A DNA stretch of 64,000 nt from DYGA01 sp964540695 (GTDB taxonomy: Bacteria > Patescibacteriota > Patescibacteriia > S139-126). This document shows positions 43,206 to 51,244 of the stretch, piece after piece. The stretch spans positions 33,077-97,076 of the forward strand of contig CAZINS010000002.1 in NCBI GenBank assembly GCA_964540695.1. Reading direction: 5' to 3'. The notes beneath the pieces are model-generated. The model ran no database searches. It had not been told where the DNA came from and saw only the letters and a program-made list of their open reading frames with translations. A program made the translations under genes and the position numbers. The first letter of the stretch is position 1. Each line of letters opens with the position of its first letter.

Positions 43206-44720
43206 ATGGATTATATTTTATCTATTAAAAAGAAACTAACTTTTACTAAAGAATTGAATTGGCAACTAGTTTTAAGTGCGTTTTTAGCAATTTTTTGGGT
43301 TATTTTTTTATGGAATTTTTGGGATAAGGGTCCTTATGCCTTAGGTATAAATGCCACAATATTTCTCTTACTTTTGATTGGATTATTTATTTGGGTGTTA
43401 GGTAAAAAAGGAGTTTATACTAGATATGATTTGTTTTGGATTGCACCAATGGTATTAATAGCTCTAAGCTACGCTTTGTATGAAAATCCATTTTTAAAAA
43501 TTATTAGTTTATTGGTTTTGCCGGTAATTTTTTCTGTTTTTTATAATCAAGCTTTTTTATCTGATAAAAAAAATAAACTTTGGGATTTTGAATTTATTTT
43601 TAAGTTGGTTATTAGATTTTTTTCTTTTTTAACAAAAATTGGTCAGACTATAACTTTGTATATAAATTTGATAATGCCTTCTAGTAAAACAAAAAAAGGT
43701 ATTATAGTGAGAGTAGCAGTAGGTATTATTTTATTTTTAATAATAGCCCTTACCATATTCATACCTCTGTTGTCTTCTGCTGATGCAATTTTTGCCAGTA
43801 AGATAAAATTTTTTTATGACTGGTTTAGGCAAATAATTTCTTTGCCTTTGATGTATAGATTACTTACTGGTATAGTTTTAACCATTTTATTTTTTTCAGT
43901 TTTAACAGCCTGGAGTAGTAAGTTTGAGTATAAAGAAAAAGAAAACAAAAATATAAATATTGATGCAATAGTTTCCGGTATAGTACTGGGAGGGATTTTG
44001 TGTTTGTATATATTATTTTTATGGGTGCAAATAAATCGTCTGTGGATTGGTGAATTGCCGTTTGATTTTAAAGCCACAGAGAATATTGTCAAAAGCGGTT
44101 TTTGGCAGTTATTGTTTTTGTCAGTAATTAATATTTTAGTTTATTTTTTTACGTATAGAAAAACCACGCCGTTAGTACAATGGATTTTGACGGCTTTCAC
44201 CATTGCCTCTTTGTTTTTACTTGTTTCCGCAGGTTACCGTATGGGGCTTTATGTTACTTATTACGGATTTAGTTATGAAAAGTTCTTTGCTTCCTATACT
44301 GTTGTTTATTGTGCCATTCTTTTTATTTGGTTGATTGTTCAATTATTTAATAAACAGCGGGCAAACATAGTAAAGTTTTTAGTAGTTTTATTTTTGTGGA
44401 TGTATGCGTTAATAACTGTTTTTCCCGTAGAGCAATTTATTCTACGCAGCAATATTGTACTCGCTCGATTAGAAAATTCACAAATTAGAATGTTTGAACT
44501 AACTATGTTATCACCAGATGTTTTGACTTTAGTAAAAGAATATAGGAAGCAAGGGTTATTACAGGAGAAAGCGGGGTATCTCTCACGAGAGAATGAAAAT
44601 GAACCAAGTGAAGTGTTTGATTGGGATCCATGGATAAAGAATCAGGAAAAAATAATTGCAGATAAAATCTGGTATGAAAAGAATCTCACGAATATTTTAT
44701 ATTTAGATAGTATTGATTAA
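43206..44720 (+). CDS. DUF4173/DUF4153-like polytopic membrane protein
   Basis: 504 residues with about ten to twelve membrane helices. PLLSSADAIFASK after the fifth or sixth helix and YRMGLYVTYYGFSYEKFFASY are hallmark phrases of the DUF4173/DUF4153 group, whose function is unknown. A soluble C-terminal tail of about 80 residues (LARLENSQIRMFEL.., then acidic) is present. Probably a leaderless single gene. Confidence 0.78.
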   Translation: MDYILSIKKKLTFTKELNWQLVLSAFLAIFWVIFLWNFWDKGPYALGINATIFLLLLIGLFIWVLGKKGVYTRYDLFWIAPMVLIALSYALYENPFLKIISLLVLPVIFSVFYNQAFLSDKKNKLWDFEFIFKLVIRFFSFLTKIGQTITLYINLIMPSSKTKKGIIVRVAVGIILFLIIALTIFIPLLSSADAIFASKIKFFYDWFRQIISLPLMYRLLTGIVLTILFFSVLTAWSSKFEYKEKENKNINIDAIVSGIVLGGILCLYILFLWVQINRLWIGELPFDFKATENIVKSGFWQLLFLSVINILVYFFTYRKTTPLVQWILTAFTIASLFLLVSAGYRMGLYVTYYGFSYEKFFASYTVVYCAILFIWLIVQLFNKQRANIVKFLVVLFLWMYALITVFPVEQFILRSNIVLARLENSQIRMFELTMLSPDVLTLVKEYRKQGLLQEKAGYLSRENENEPSEVFDWDPWIKNQEKIIADKIWYEKNLTNILYLDSID

Positions 44721-44805
44721 ATTGAGCAGAGCTAATTTTTAAAGTTTGCTTTTTATAAGTAAAAAGCGCATACTCTATATATTATAAAAATTAATTTATA
44801 AATTT

Positions 44806-45267
44806 ATGGGAGATTTTAGAAGAGATAGTGGTAAACGCTTTGGCGGTGGCGGAGGGTTTAGAGGTCGTGATGGCGGACGAGGTAGAGACCGTGGACCAGT
44901 TACTATGCATCAAGCAGTTTGCGACCAATGTGGTAAAAATTGTGAAGTACCGTTTCGCCCCAGTGGTGATAAACCAGTTTACTGCGACGATTGTTTTGCC
45001 GGCAAAAAAAGTGGTGGTGACAATCGCGGAGGAGATAGATTTTCACAAAAAAGTTTTACTAGTAAAGCACCTGTGAATAGTGGAAGTAATGAAGAAGTAA
45101 AAAAGCAGTTAGTAATGTTAAATGAGAAGATGGAACGATTAATCAAAGCAGTGGAATCAGGCAGTCAGCCCAAATTACCAGCAGTAGCAAGTAAAGTGAA
45201 AAAAATTGTAAAATCTTTACCTGAAGTCAAAGTCAAAAAAGTTATTAAAAAGAAAATTAAGAAATAA
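44806..45267 (+). CDS. CxxC-x17-CxxC zinc-binding protein with Gly/Arg-rich tail
   Basis: 153 residues. N-terminal RGG-like stretch (GGGGGFRGRDGGRGRDRG) followed by CDQC, exactly 17 residues, then CDDC: the CxxC-x17-CxxC domain found widely in Patescibacteria and relatives. Zinc binding is likely. The C-terminal part has a helical segment (EEVKKQLVMLNEKMERLIKA) and a Lys-rich end. RGG and Lys-rich tails suggest RNA or nucleic-acid binding, which is inference. Ends before a strong terminator. Confidence 0.85.
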   Translation: MGDFRRDSGKRFGGGGGFRGRDGGRGRDRGPVTMHQAVCDQCGKNCEVPFRPSGDKPVYCDDCFAGKKSGGDNRGGDRFSQKSFTSKAPVNSGSNEEVKKQLVMLNEKMERLIKAVESGSQPKLPAVASKVKKIVKSLPEVKVKKVIKKKIKK

Positions 45268-45282
45268 TAGTAAGATATTGAT

Positions 45283-45312
45283 AAAGCAGCGGATTAAAAT
45301 CCGCTGCTTTTA
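45283..45312 (+). terminator. terminator before the 45316 promoter
   Basis: Twelve-bp perfect stem (45283-45294 with 45299-45310), TAAA loop; T-run short. Confidence 0.85.
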
Positions 45313-45315
45313 GTA

Positions 45316-45344
45316 TTGACAAAATCAAAAAAATGTGCTATACT
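45316..45344 (+). promoter_or_regulatory. strong promoter of the 45432-47319 unit
   Basis: TTGACA (45316-45321), 17 bp, TATACT (45339-45344), with TGC extension. It is nearly the same sequence as the promoter at 58276-58304. Confidence 0.8.
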
Positions 45345-45347
45345 ACT

Positions 45348-45389
45348 AGGTTATTCAAGTATGAATATAGGTTATTCAAGTATGAATAG
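45348..45389 (+). promoter_or_regulatory. two tandem palindromes, likely operator pair
   Basis: A 21-bp direct repeat in two copies (45348-45368, 45369-45389). Each contains the perfect dyad TATTCA-AGTA-TGAATA (45352-45367, 45373-45388). The dyad centres are 21 bp apart, two helical turns, and the first covers the expected transcription start. They could bind a repressor or fold in the leader RNA. Confidence 0.7.
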
Positions 45390-45431
45390 CACTTTGAAAA
45401 TTAAATAATTAATAATAAAATGGAGTTCTAG

Positions 45432-46550
45432 ATGAACTGGTATCACAAATTTCTTATTACTTTGGTGGTAGGATTATTCTTATTCAATCATCAAGAAGTA
45501 ATCATAGAGAGTTTTCGTGATAATTCGCCAGTTTTATCTAGCGAGGAAATCACGAGTTTGGAAAAGCAAGTAGCTGAAATAACAGTAATTGCTAAAGACA
45601 AAATTAAATCCGGAACTTATAGTCCCGAGGATTGGCAAAAAGATGTTTTCTTTCTGCAAACGCAAGTATTGCAGAAGTTCAAAGGCACATATAGTCAAGA
45701 AGAATTTTTTATAAAAGCTGGTAAAATTCTTGATTATACAATGGCTCATTATTATGAGCCAAAATCAAAAGAGCATAGTTTATTTCAACAAGAAGTGAAC
45801 GAAGCTCAAGCCAAAGTGTTGCAGGAAAAGAATTTCAGAGTAGATTGGTCCAAACTAATATACAGTATATGGAGTTTTTATTTATCATTTATACCTTTTA
45901 CTTTCTTGATTATTTTAATTAAAAGGTCAACACTTTATAAATTTAAATTCTATTCCGCCGGAGATATTGCCGTAGTTATTCTAGGCACGTTACTTAGTCT
46001 TATCGGAGTTTTTGTTTATAAGCCAAACAGCTTATTGCAAAAAACCATTGATGCTGAATTAAAAATTTGGCAACAAAAAATCGGTACTAGAGGTTGGCGA
46101 TTGGTACTGGCTTATATGTTAGCAGTATTTTTTTCTTTAGCGACTGTACTTCGTCCAATTAAGATCTATGCACAAGAATTTGTGCAGACCAATGTAGTTA
46201 CTACTATTATGATCGGGCAGTCGGAGCAGGATAGTCATGATGAAGATTGTTACCTGCCAGTAGTTGCTATAGTGCGGAATTACTTTAGAAGAATTGTAAG
46301 AGCAATTCAAAAATATATATTTTTGTTTTTCGCTCCCATGTTTATTCTTTTGAATATTCCACCGCCAAGAAGTTTCATCGTAGTCAATTGGCAAACGCCA
46401 AGAGACAAAATAGTATTATCGAAAATGATTATTGGCTGTAGAGCTCCCAGTGTTTTGTTTCAGTTTAACTTAATTAACCGAAACAAAATAAAACACAAAG
46501 GAATTTACAGTGAAAAATATCATTTTAATAATTATCTTTTTGGCAGCTAA
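45432..46550 (+). CDS. unknown multi-pass membrane protein
   Basis: 372 residues, no family recognised. An N-terminal membrane or signal segment (about 5-20), an extracytoplasmic, helical Glu/Lys-rich region (about 35-140), then four or so hydrophobic segments (about 148-163, 180-198, 222-240, 300-315). The C-terminal 60 residues are basic and partly overlap a hairpin and the ribosome site of the next gene, so the tail may not be conserved. TGGAG precedes the ATG. Driven by the strong promoter with the operator-like repeats; overlaps the next gene by 41 bp. Confidence 0.6.
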   Translation: MNWYHKFLITLVVGLFLFNHQEVIIESFRDNSPVLSSEEITSLEKQVAEITVIAKDKIKSGTYSPEDWQKDVFFLQTQVLQKFKGTYSQEEFFIKAGKILDYTMAHYYEPKSKEHSLFQQEVNEAQAKVLQEKNFRVDWSKLIYSIWSFYLSFIPFTFLIILIKRSTLYKFKFYSAGDIAVVILGTLLSLIGVFVYKPNSLLQKTIDAELKIWQQKIGTRGWRLVLAYMLAVFFSLATVLRPIKIYAQEFVQTNVVTTIMIGQSEQDSHDEDCYLPVVAIVRNYFRRIVRAIQKYIFLFFAPMFILLNIPPPRSFIVVNWQTPRDKIVLSKMIIGCRAPSVLFQFNLINRNKIKHKGIYSEKYHFNNYLFGS

Positions 46551-47319
46551 TGTCCAAATATTTTCTCAGGATTTAACCGTAACCCGGAAGTATGCCGGAG
46601 TAATTTATATCGGAACAATTGATGAAAAAATAAATATCAACAACTATGTTGATTATATGTTTGGTTTAGAAACTAAATATACAATTTTCTCCGATAATTA
46701 TTTATTTTTTAGGGCACGTTACTCAAATCCTGAAGAAAGTCTCGGCAGCTTCTGGTTCGAAAGCAATTTTTCTGAATTCAAGGTAAAAGTTGGTTATATT
46801 GCCAGACAAATTACTTTAACCAGACCTCATCCGATCGGTGCAGACGGGCACTTTGAACCATTTCCTTATGAAAAAATTCCTGGAAGTGCGCCGGGTGTAG
46901 ATGTTTCCTTAAACGGAGATAATTTATCAATCGGAGTTGGGTACTCTTACAACTCTAAAAAGCAAGTCAGTGAAGCAAACTTCGGAGTTGGCTTCAAAGC
47001 TGAAGAGTTTGAGATTAGAACCGGTGTGGTTTATAACCAATTGCAACAGGGTATTGCTGGACAGGTAGCATTCCTTGGTGCAAAGTTTATGACTTTTGTT
47101 GAATCAGACTCGCTGGTAACAAATCTTTTAACTTTAAGTAGTCCAATTGATCTATATGCGGCCTCGATGTATGACTACAAAGAAAAGGTTTTTGAGAAGT
47201 TTGAGTTTGGTTTAGTTAAAGAGCTAACCGCCCCTTATGGTTTAAATGGAGTGATGGCTGCCGGATATGATCCGCTGGCAAAAAAAATTAACATTTATTT
47301 TTGGATGTATTTCCAATAA
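46510..47319 (+). CDS. secreted beta-strand-rich, porin-like protein
   Basis: 269 residues starting at GTG 46510, chosen because AAAGGA lies 8 nt upstream and a clean signal peptide follows (hydrophobic to about residue 18, then FSQ-D). The mature part is a series of amphipathic beta strands with alternating residues (FRARYS, FWFESNFSEFKVKVGYIA, LSIGVGYSYNS, FGVGFKAEEFEIRTGVVY) and ends in aromatic YFWMYF. This resembles small outer-membrane barrel proteins of diderm bacteria, odd for a CPR-like genome. No family named. Followed by a strong terminator. Confidence 0.62.
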   Translation: MKNIILIIIFLAANVQIFSQDLTVTRKYAGVIYIGTIDEKININNYVDYMFGLETKYTIFSDNYLFFRARYSNPEESLGSFWFESNFSEFKVKVGYIARQITLTRPHPIGADGHFEPFPYEKIPGSAPGVDVSLNGDNLSIGVGYSYNSKKQVSEANFGVGFKAEEFEIRTGVVYNQLQQGIAGQVAFLGAKFMTFVESDSLVTNLLTLSSPIDLYAASMYDYKEKVFEKFEFGLVKELTAPYGLNGVMAAGYDPLAKKINIYFWMYFQ

Positions 47320-47366
47320 ATAAAATATTTTCCAACTTTCAAAAAAGAAAGGAGGTAAAAAATTAT

Positions 47367-47394
47367 AGAGTCGTCTACCAAGACGACTCTTTTA
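47367..47394 (+). terminator. terminator of the 45432-47319 unit
   Basis: Ten-bp perfect stem AGAGTCGTCT (47367-47376) with AGACGACTCT (47381-47390), ACCA loop, TTTT tail. A strong ribosome-site-like AAAGGAGG (47348-47355) without a gene precedes it. Confidence 0.9.
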
Positions 47395-47432
47395 TTTTGG
47401 TGTATAATTAAATATTAAGTTTGAAATATTTT

Positions 47433-48617
47433 ATGAAAAGTTTTTTCTTTGGTTTTCTAGGATTTTTTTTATTTTTTTTATCGCCTGCTAGTGCTCTAGC
47501 TGAAACAAATATTTATTTTTTTTGGGGTAATGGCTGTCCACATTGTGCCAAAGCCAAGCCATTTTTAGAAAATTTAGCCCAACAAAATAGTGATATAAAT
47601 TTATATGATTTTGAAGTGTATTATAATCGTCAAAATCAACAGTATTTACAAGCGATTGGTAAAAATTTGAATAAAAATATTTCTGGTGTCCCAGCTATTA
47701 TTATTGGCGACCAAGCTATCATAGGTTTTAGTGAAACTATCACACCGGCTGAAATAGAACGTCGGGTAGAAATGTGTCAGCAGTTAGGTTGTCCTGATGA
47801 AACGGGAAAAATTTTAGGAATAGAAAAAAAAGAATCAACAGCCGAACCAAAAGTAGAAAATATTGAATCAACCAAAATCAAAGTCCCTTTTTTTCAAGAA
47901 ATTGAAACAAAAAGTTTTTCTCTACCAGTGCTAACCATTATTTTAGGGGCACTTGACGGGTTCAATCCTTGTGCGATGTGGGTACTGTTGTTCTTGATAA
48001 GTTTACTTTTAGGCATGAAAGACAAAAAGCGGATGTGGATTTTGGGTAGTGCTTTTATCATAGCTTCGGCTTTGGTTTATTTTTTATTTATGGCCGCTTG
48101 GTTAAATTTAATCTTGTTTTTGGGTTTTATAGTTTGGGTTAGAATTTTGATTGGCTTGATAGCTTTAGTTGGTGGCGGGTACAATTTGAAAGAATATTTT
48201 ACTAATCCCTCGGGTGCTTGTAAAGTTACCGGCACCGAAAAGCGACAAAAAGTTTTTGCCAAACTCAAAGATATTACAAAAGTTAAAAGTTTTTATTTGG
48301 CTTTAGGCGGGGTGATACTTTTGGCATTTGCTGTCAATTTGGTGGAGCTTGTCTGTTCAGCTGGTTTGCCCGCTGTATATACTCAAGTATTAGCTCTAAA
48401 CAATTTAGTCAGTTGGCAATATTATCTCTATATTTTACTTTACATTTTTATTTTTTTATTAGACGATTTATTGGTATTTTTTGTAGCCATGACTACCTTA
48501 CGAATTACCGGACTTACTACCAAATATACACGTTATTCTCATCTGCTGGGTGGAGTTTTGATGTTGATTATTGGGCTGTTATTGATATTTAAACCAGAAG
48601 TTTTAATGTTTGGTTAA
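47433..48617 (+). CDS. thioredoxin-CcdA/DsbD fusion protein
   Basis: About 394 residues from ATG 47433; a TTG at 47421 would add 4. Signal or anchor segment to about residue 23 (ALA-E), then a thioredoxin/glutaredoxin-like domain with redox motif GNGCPHC (C35, C38) and a cis-proline loop SGVPAIIIG. A linker rich in Glu/Lys leads to a six-helix CcdA/DsbD-like membrane domain with DGFNPCAMWVLLFL and a later NLVELVCSAGLP. It would relay electrons from the cytoplasm to outside thiols, or act as a self-contained thiol oxidoreductase. A stand-alone CcdA is at 29542. Confidence 0.85.
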   Translation: MKSFFFGFLGFFLFFLSPASALAETNIYFFWGNGCPHCAKAKPFLENLAQQNSDINLYDFEVYYNRQNQQYLQAIGKNLNKNISGVPAIIIGDQAIIGFSETITPAEIERRVEMCQQLGCPDETGKILGIEKKESTAEPKVENIESTKIKVPFFQEIETKSFSLPVLTIILGALDGFNPCAMWVLLFLISLLLGMKDKKRMWILGSAFIIASALVYFLFMAAWLNLILFLGFIVWVRILIGLIALVGGGYNLKEYFTNPSGACKVTGTEKRQKVFAKLKDITKVKSFYLALGGVILLAFAVNLVELVCSAGLPAVYTQVLALNNLVSWQYYLYILLYIFIFLLDDLLVFFVAMTTLRITGLTTKYTRYSHLLGGVLMLIIGLLLIFKPEVLMFG

Positions 48618-48661
48618 ATTAAGATATAATAAATACGGACACTAATTATTCAATTATATAT

Positions 48662-49582
48662 ATGAATCGGAATAAAATATTTCCCATTATTATAATAATA
48701 TTGTTGGCCACTTTGTTAATCGGTGGTGGTATTTGGTTTTTGCGGATTTGGGACCAGAAGCAGTTAGACAAAAAAGTTCCAGTTGCACAAAATAGTAATC
48801 AACCCGTAGTTGGTAGTGATCAAGATGAGTATGGTTGTTTAACATCGGCTGGTTATGGTTGGTGTGAAGCCAGTCAGAAATGTTTGAGAGTTTTTGAAGA
48901 ATTTTGCCCAGACATAGTGACTAATATGGCCAGAGTCATCAATCAAAATACCGGTATAGTTTTTTCCGGGCCAACCGAGAAAAATTTCAATTGGAAAGTT
49001 GGTAACGAACAGACACAAACTGATGTGCAAATTAACGCTGTTTCCTATCAGGCAGAAAATGTGACTACCGCCGGGGTGACAGCAATTGAGAATTTTTTAA
49101 ATAGCTTAACAACCCCTGATCCTTATAATATAACTGCAAGTGTTACTGGTGGGCATCGTGGTTATTATTTTAACTACATAGCGTGTCGTTATGATTTTAG
49201 CCCAGTGACATTAACCGATAATGAAGTAGAAGAAGTAGAATCGCCAGATGATAAAATGAATGTAGAAATAGCTTGCGGTTATTTTAATCACAATGACATT
49301 CCACAAATTTTGGCTTTGCAGCAAATCAAACAAGCATTTGCAGAAAAATACGACCGGGATATAGCGGAAGTAAATTTAACTATTGATAAAAGTGAAGCCA
49401 ATCATATTCGTGGTGGGGTAAAGTTTGGTGATGGTACTAAGGGTGAAGGTGGAATATATTTTGCCGCTTTAGTAGATGACAAGTGGGAATTAGTATTTGA
49501 TGGTAATGGTATGATTCCTTGTAATTTATTGACTGAATATAATTTCCCATCTGACTTTCAGTCAGACTGCGCACCAGAATAA
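48662..49582 (+). CDS. anchored extracytoplasmic protein with four-cysteine motif
   Basis: 306 residues. One N-terminal helix (about 7-26) anchors a soluble domain. Directly after the anchor is a compact motif with C59, C68, C74 and C82 (GCLTSAGYGWCEASQKCLR), probably two disulfides. The rest contains several GVKFGDGTKGEGGIYFAA-type strands. I do not recognise a named family, although the Cys motif looks like a small recurrent module. It lies 44 bp after the thioredoxin-CcdA fusion, a plausible partner for disulfide formation (inference). A TATAAT is at 48625-48630. Confidence 0.65.
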   Translation: MNRNKIFPIIIIILLATLLIGGGIWFLRIWDQKQLDKKVPVAQNSNQPVVGSDQDEYGCLTSAGYGWCEASQKCLRVFEEFCPDIVTNMARVINQNTGIVFSGPTEKNFNWKVGNEQTQTDVQINAVSYQAENVTTAGVTAIENFLNSLTTPDPYNITASVTGGHRGYYFNYIACRYDFSPVTLTDNEVEEVESPDDKMNVEIACGYFNHNDIPQILALQQIKQAFAEKYDRDIAEVNLTIDKSEANHIRGGVKFGDGTKGEGGIYFAALVDDKWELVFDGNGMIPCNLLTEYNFPSDFQSDCAPE

Positions 49583-49587
49583 TTTTA

Positions 49588-49612
49588 AAACCCGCCGACT
49601 CGGCGGGTTTTT
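49588..49612 (+). terminator. terminator after 306-residue gene
   Basis: Ten-bp stem AAACCCGCCG (49588-49597) with CGGCGGGTTT (49601-49610), ACT loop, T-run. Confidence 0.92.
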
Positions 49613-49638
49613 ATTAAGCAAATAAACCTCTGCTATAG

Positions 49639-49959
49639 CTAGGGGTTATGTTCATTTGTCAATTCTCGTAGATAAAGGTAAAAAGGAAAAGCAAATGATA
49701 AGCCAATTAAGAAAATACCTACAATTGGCAGCCAGAGGTGTTTTATTTTAATATTTTTATTTTCATTAAATATAAAAAATATTAATATCACCGCTGCCCA
49801 CATCGCATCCAAAGCAATACCACTACACATGCGATTAATAAAAATTTGTTGTATCATCAAATTAAAATCAAAACCGTATTGATTGGTAAAAAGCACAAAC
49901 TGAGAATAAGGTAAAATAATACCAATGATACTTAAAATAAGATATAAATGTTTTTTCAC
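49639..49959 (-). CDS. DUF2834-like membrane protein
   Basis: 106 residues, three membrane helices. The layout and phrases (LPYSQFVLF, SGIALDAMWAAVILIFFIF, KHLWLPIVGIFLIGLSFAFPFYLYLRE) match the DUF2834 family of unknown function. No ribosome site is seen before its ATG. Divergent from the UbiB-like gene. Confidence 0.72.
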   Translation of the reverse strand: MKKHLYLILSIIGIILPYSQFVLFTNQYGFDFNLMIQQIFINRMCSGIALDAMWAAVILIFFIFNENKNIKIKHLWLPIVGIFLIGLSFAFPFYLYLRELTNEHNP

Positions 49960-50014
49960 AATTTTAGATTAATTAGTATCATTATATCAGTTAGCCATTT
50001 TTATGTCCCGTTGT

Positions 50015-50020
50015 TATAAT
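50015..50020 (+). promoter_or_regulatory. -10 box deciding the UbiB start
   Basis: TATAAT ends 6 nt before ATG 50027. It lies downstream of an earlier in-frame ATG (50003), which would not be transcribed from it. Confidence 0.5.
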
Positions 50021-50026
50021 AAATCA

Positions 50027-51229
50027 ATGAATTGGTACAATTTTATTAAACTTATAAGAACTATTTATGGCCCTGGACTAGCTGATTTAGAGTTGATTCA
50101 AAAACTTGGCTTGCTAGCTATAAAAATTGGTCAGGTTCACGCTTTGCGGATTGATTTTTTAAATGAGGAAAAGTGTCGGCATTTAGCTAAGCTTTATCAG
50201 GGGGTGAATTCTATTCCTGCTGAACAAGTAGAAAATTTGATAAGCGAATATGCTGGCGATGATTTTTATAAAAATTTTTCTTATTTTGAAAAACATCCCT
50301 TTGCCTCTGCTTCAATTGGCCAAGTACATCGAGCTAGACTTACCAGTGGTGAAGAAGTGGCAGTAAAAATAGTTAAAAAGGAATTTACGGCTTCTTTTGA
50401 GAAAGATGTACGTAGTGTGCAAAAGTTTTTTCAAGTAGCCACTTGGTTTTATCCAAAATTGCGTGGGGTGGCAAATCCCGCTTCGCTCTTAAAAGGTATA
50501 GAAAAAACCACCCTTGCCGAACTTGATTTACGTAATGAACAAGCTGGTCAGGAAGTTTTACGAAAAATTTATGAAGAAAAAAAAGAAAAATTTGATTTAT
50601 CTCGTTTAGCTTTCCCCACAGTATATGAAAAATTATCCAACGAACATATTTTGGTTAGTGAATTTTTAGACAAGCCAACTATTAACGAGTTATTGGATAA
50701 GAAAAAATTTTCTTATGATAGTATGTTAGAATTTTTTCATATCCATGGTTTTTATATGTTTGTCGTTGGCACTTTTCATGGTGATATTCATCCGGGAAAT
50801 ATTATGTATGATGGAAAACATTTTTATTTTTTGGATACTGGTTATATTGGTTCGGTAACTGATAAAATCAGAATAAATTTACTAAAGTTTTTTGAGCACT
50901 TAAGTGATTACAATTATCCGCAATGTGCTTATTATTTACAGGCAATGTCACAAAAAGATTTATCAGTAGATAAATATAAGTTGTTTGAAAAAAAGTTTAT
51001 TGAACTTTACGCCGATTTTAAAGACAAAACAGTTAGTGAAATAAGTTTAACTAAAAAAATGATGCAAACTATTAGACTCGGTGTATTATCAGGGATGGAG
51101 TTTGAAGAAGGTATTTTTGATATTATCAAAAGTTTAATGTATATGGATGGGATGGTACTTGCCTGCAATCCTGATGCTATTCTACTTAAAGATATGAAAA
51201 AGTTTGTTAATGAGTTTCAACAGATTTAA
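50027..51229 (+). CDS. UbiB/AarF/ABC1-family atypical kinase
   Basis: About 400 residues from ATG 50027. Atypical protein-kinase-like family linked in other organisms to quinone or isoprenoid lipid metabolism. KIGQVHALR is the inhibitory KxGQ motif of this family, FASASIGQVHRARL is the Ala-rich nucleotide loop, VAVKIVKK the lysine strand, GTFHGDIHPGNIM the catalytic loop, and FLDTGYIG the DFG equivalent, here DTG. No C-terminal membrane helices are obvious. It is followed 15 bp later by a CrtI-like oxidoreductase, suggesting a shared lipid substrate (inference). Confidence 0.88.
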   Translation: MNWYNFIKLIRTIYGPGLADLELIQKLGLLAIKIGQVHALRIDFLNEEKCRHLAKLYQGVNSIPAEQVENLISEYAGDDFYKNFSYFEKHPFASASIGQVHRARLTSGEEVAVKIVKKEFTASFEKDVRSVQKFFQVATWFYPKLRGVANPASLLKGIEKTTLAELDLRNEQAGQEVLRKIYEEKKEKFDLSRLAFPTVYEKLSNEHILVSEFLDKPTINELLDKKKFSYDSMLEFFHIHGFYMFVVGTFHGDIHPGNIMYDGKHFYFLDTGYIGSVTDKIRINLLKFFEHLSDYNYPQCAYYLQAMSQKDLSVDKYKLFEKKFIELYADFKDKTVSEISLTKKMMQTIRLGVLSGMEFEEGIFDIIKSLMYMDGMVLACNPDAILLKDMKKFVNEFQQI

Positions 51230-51244
51230 AATTATTTTTAATAT

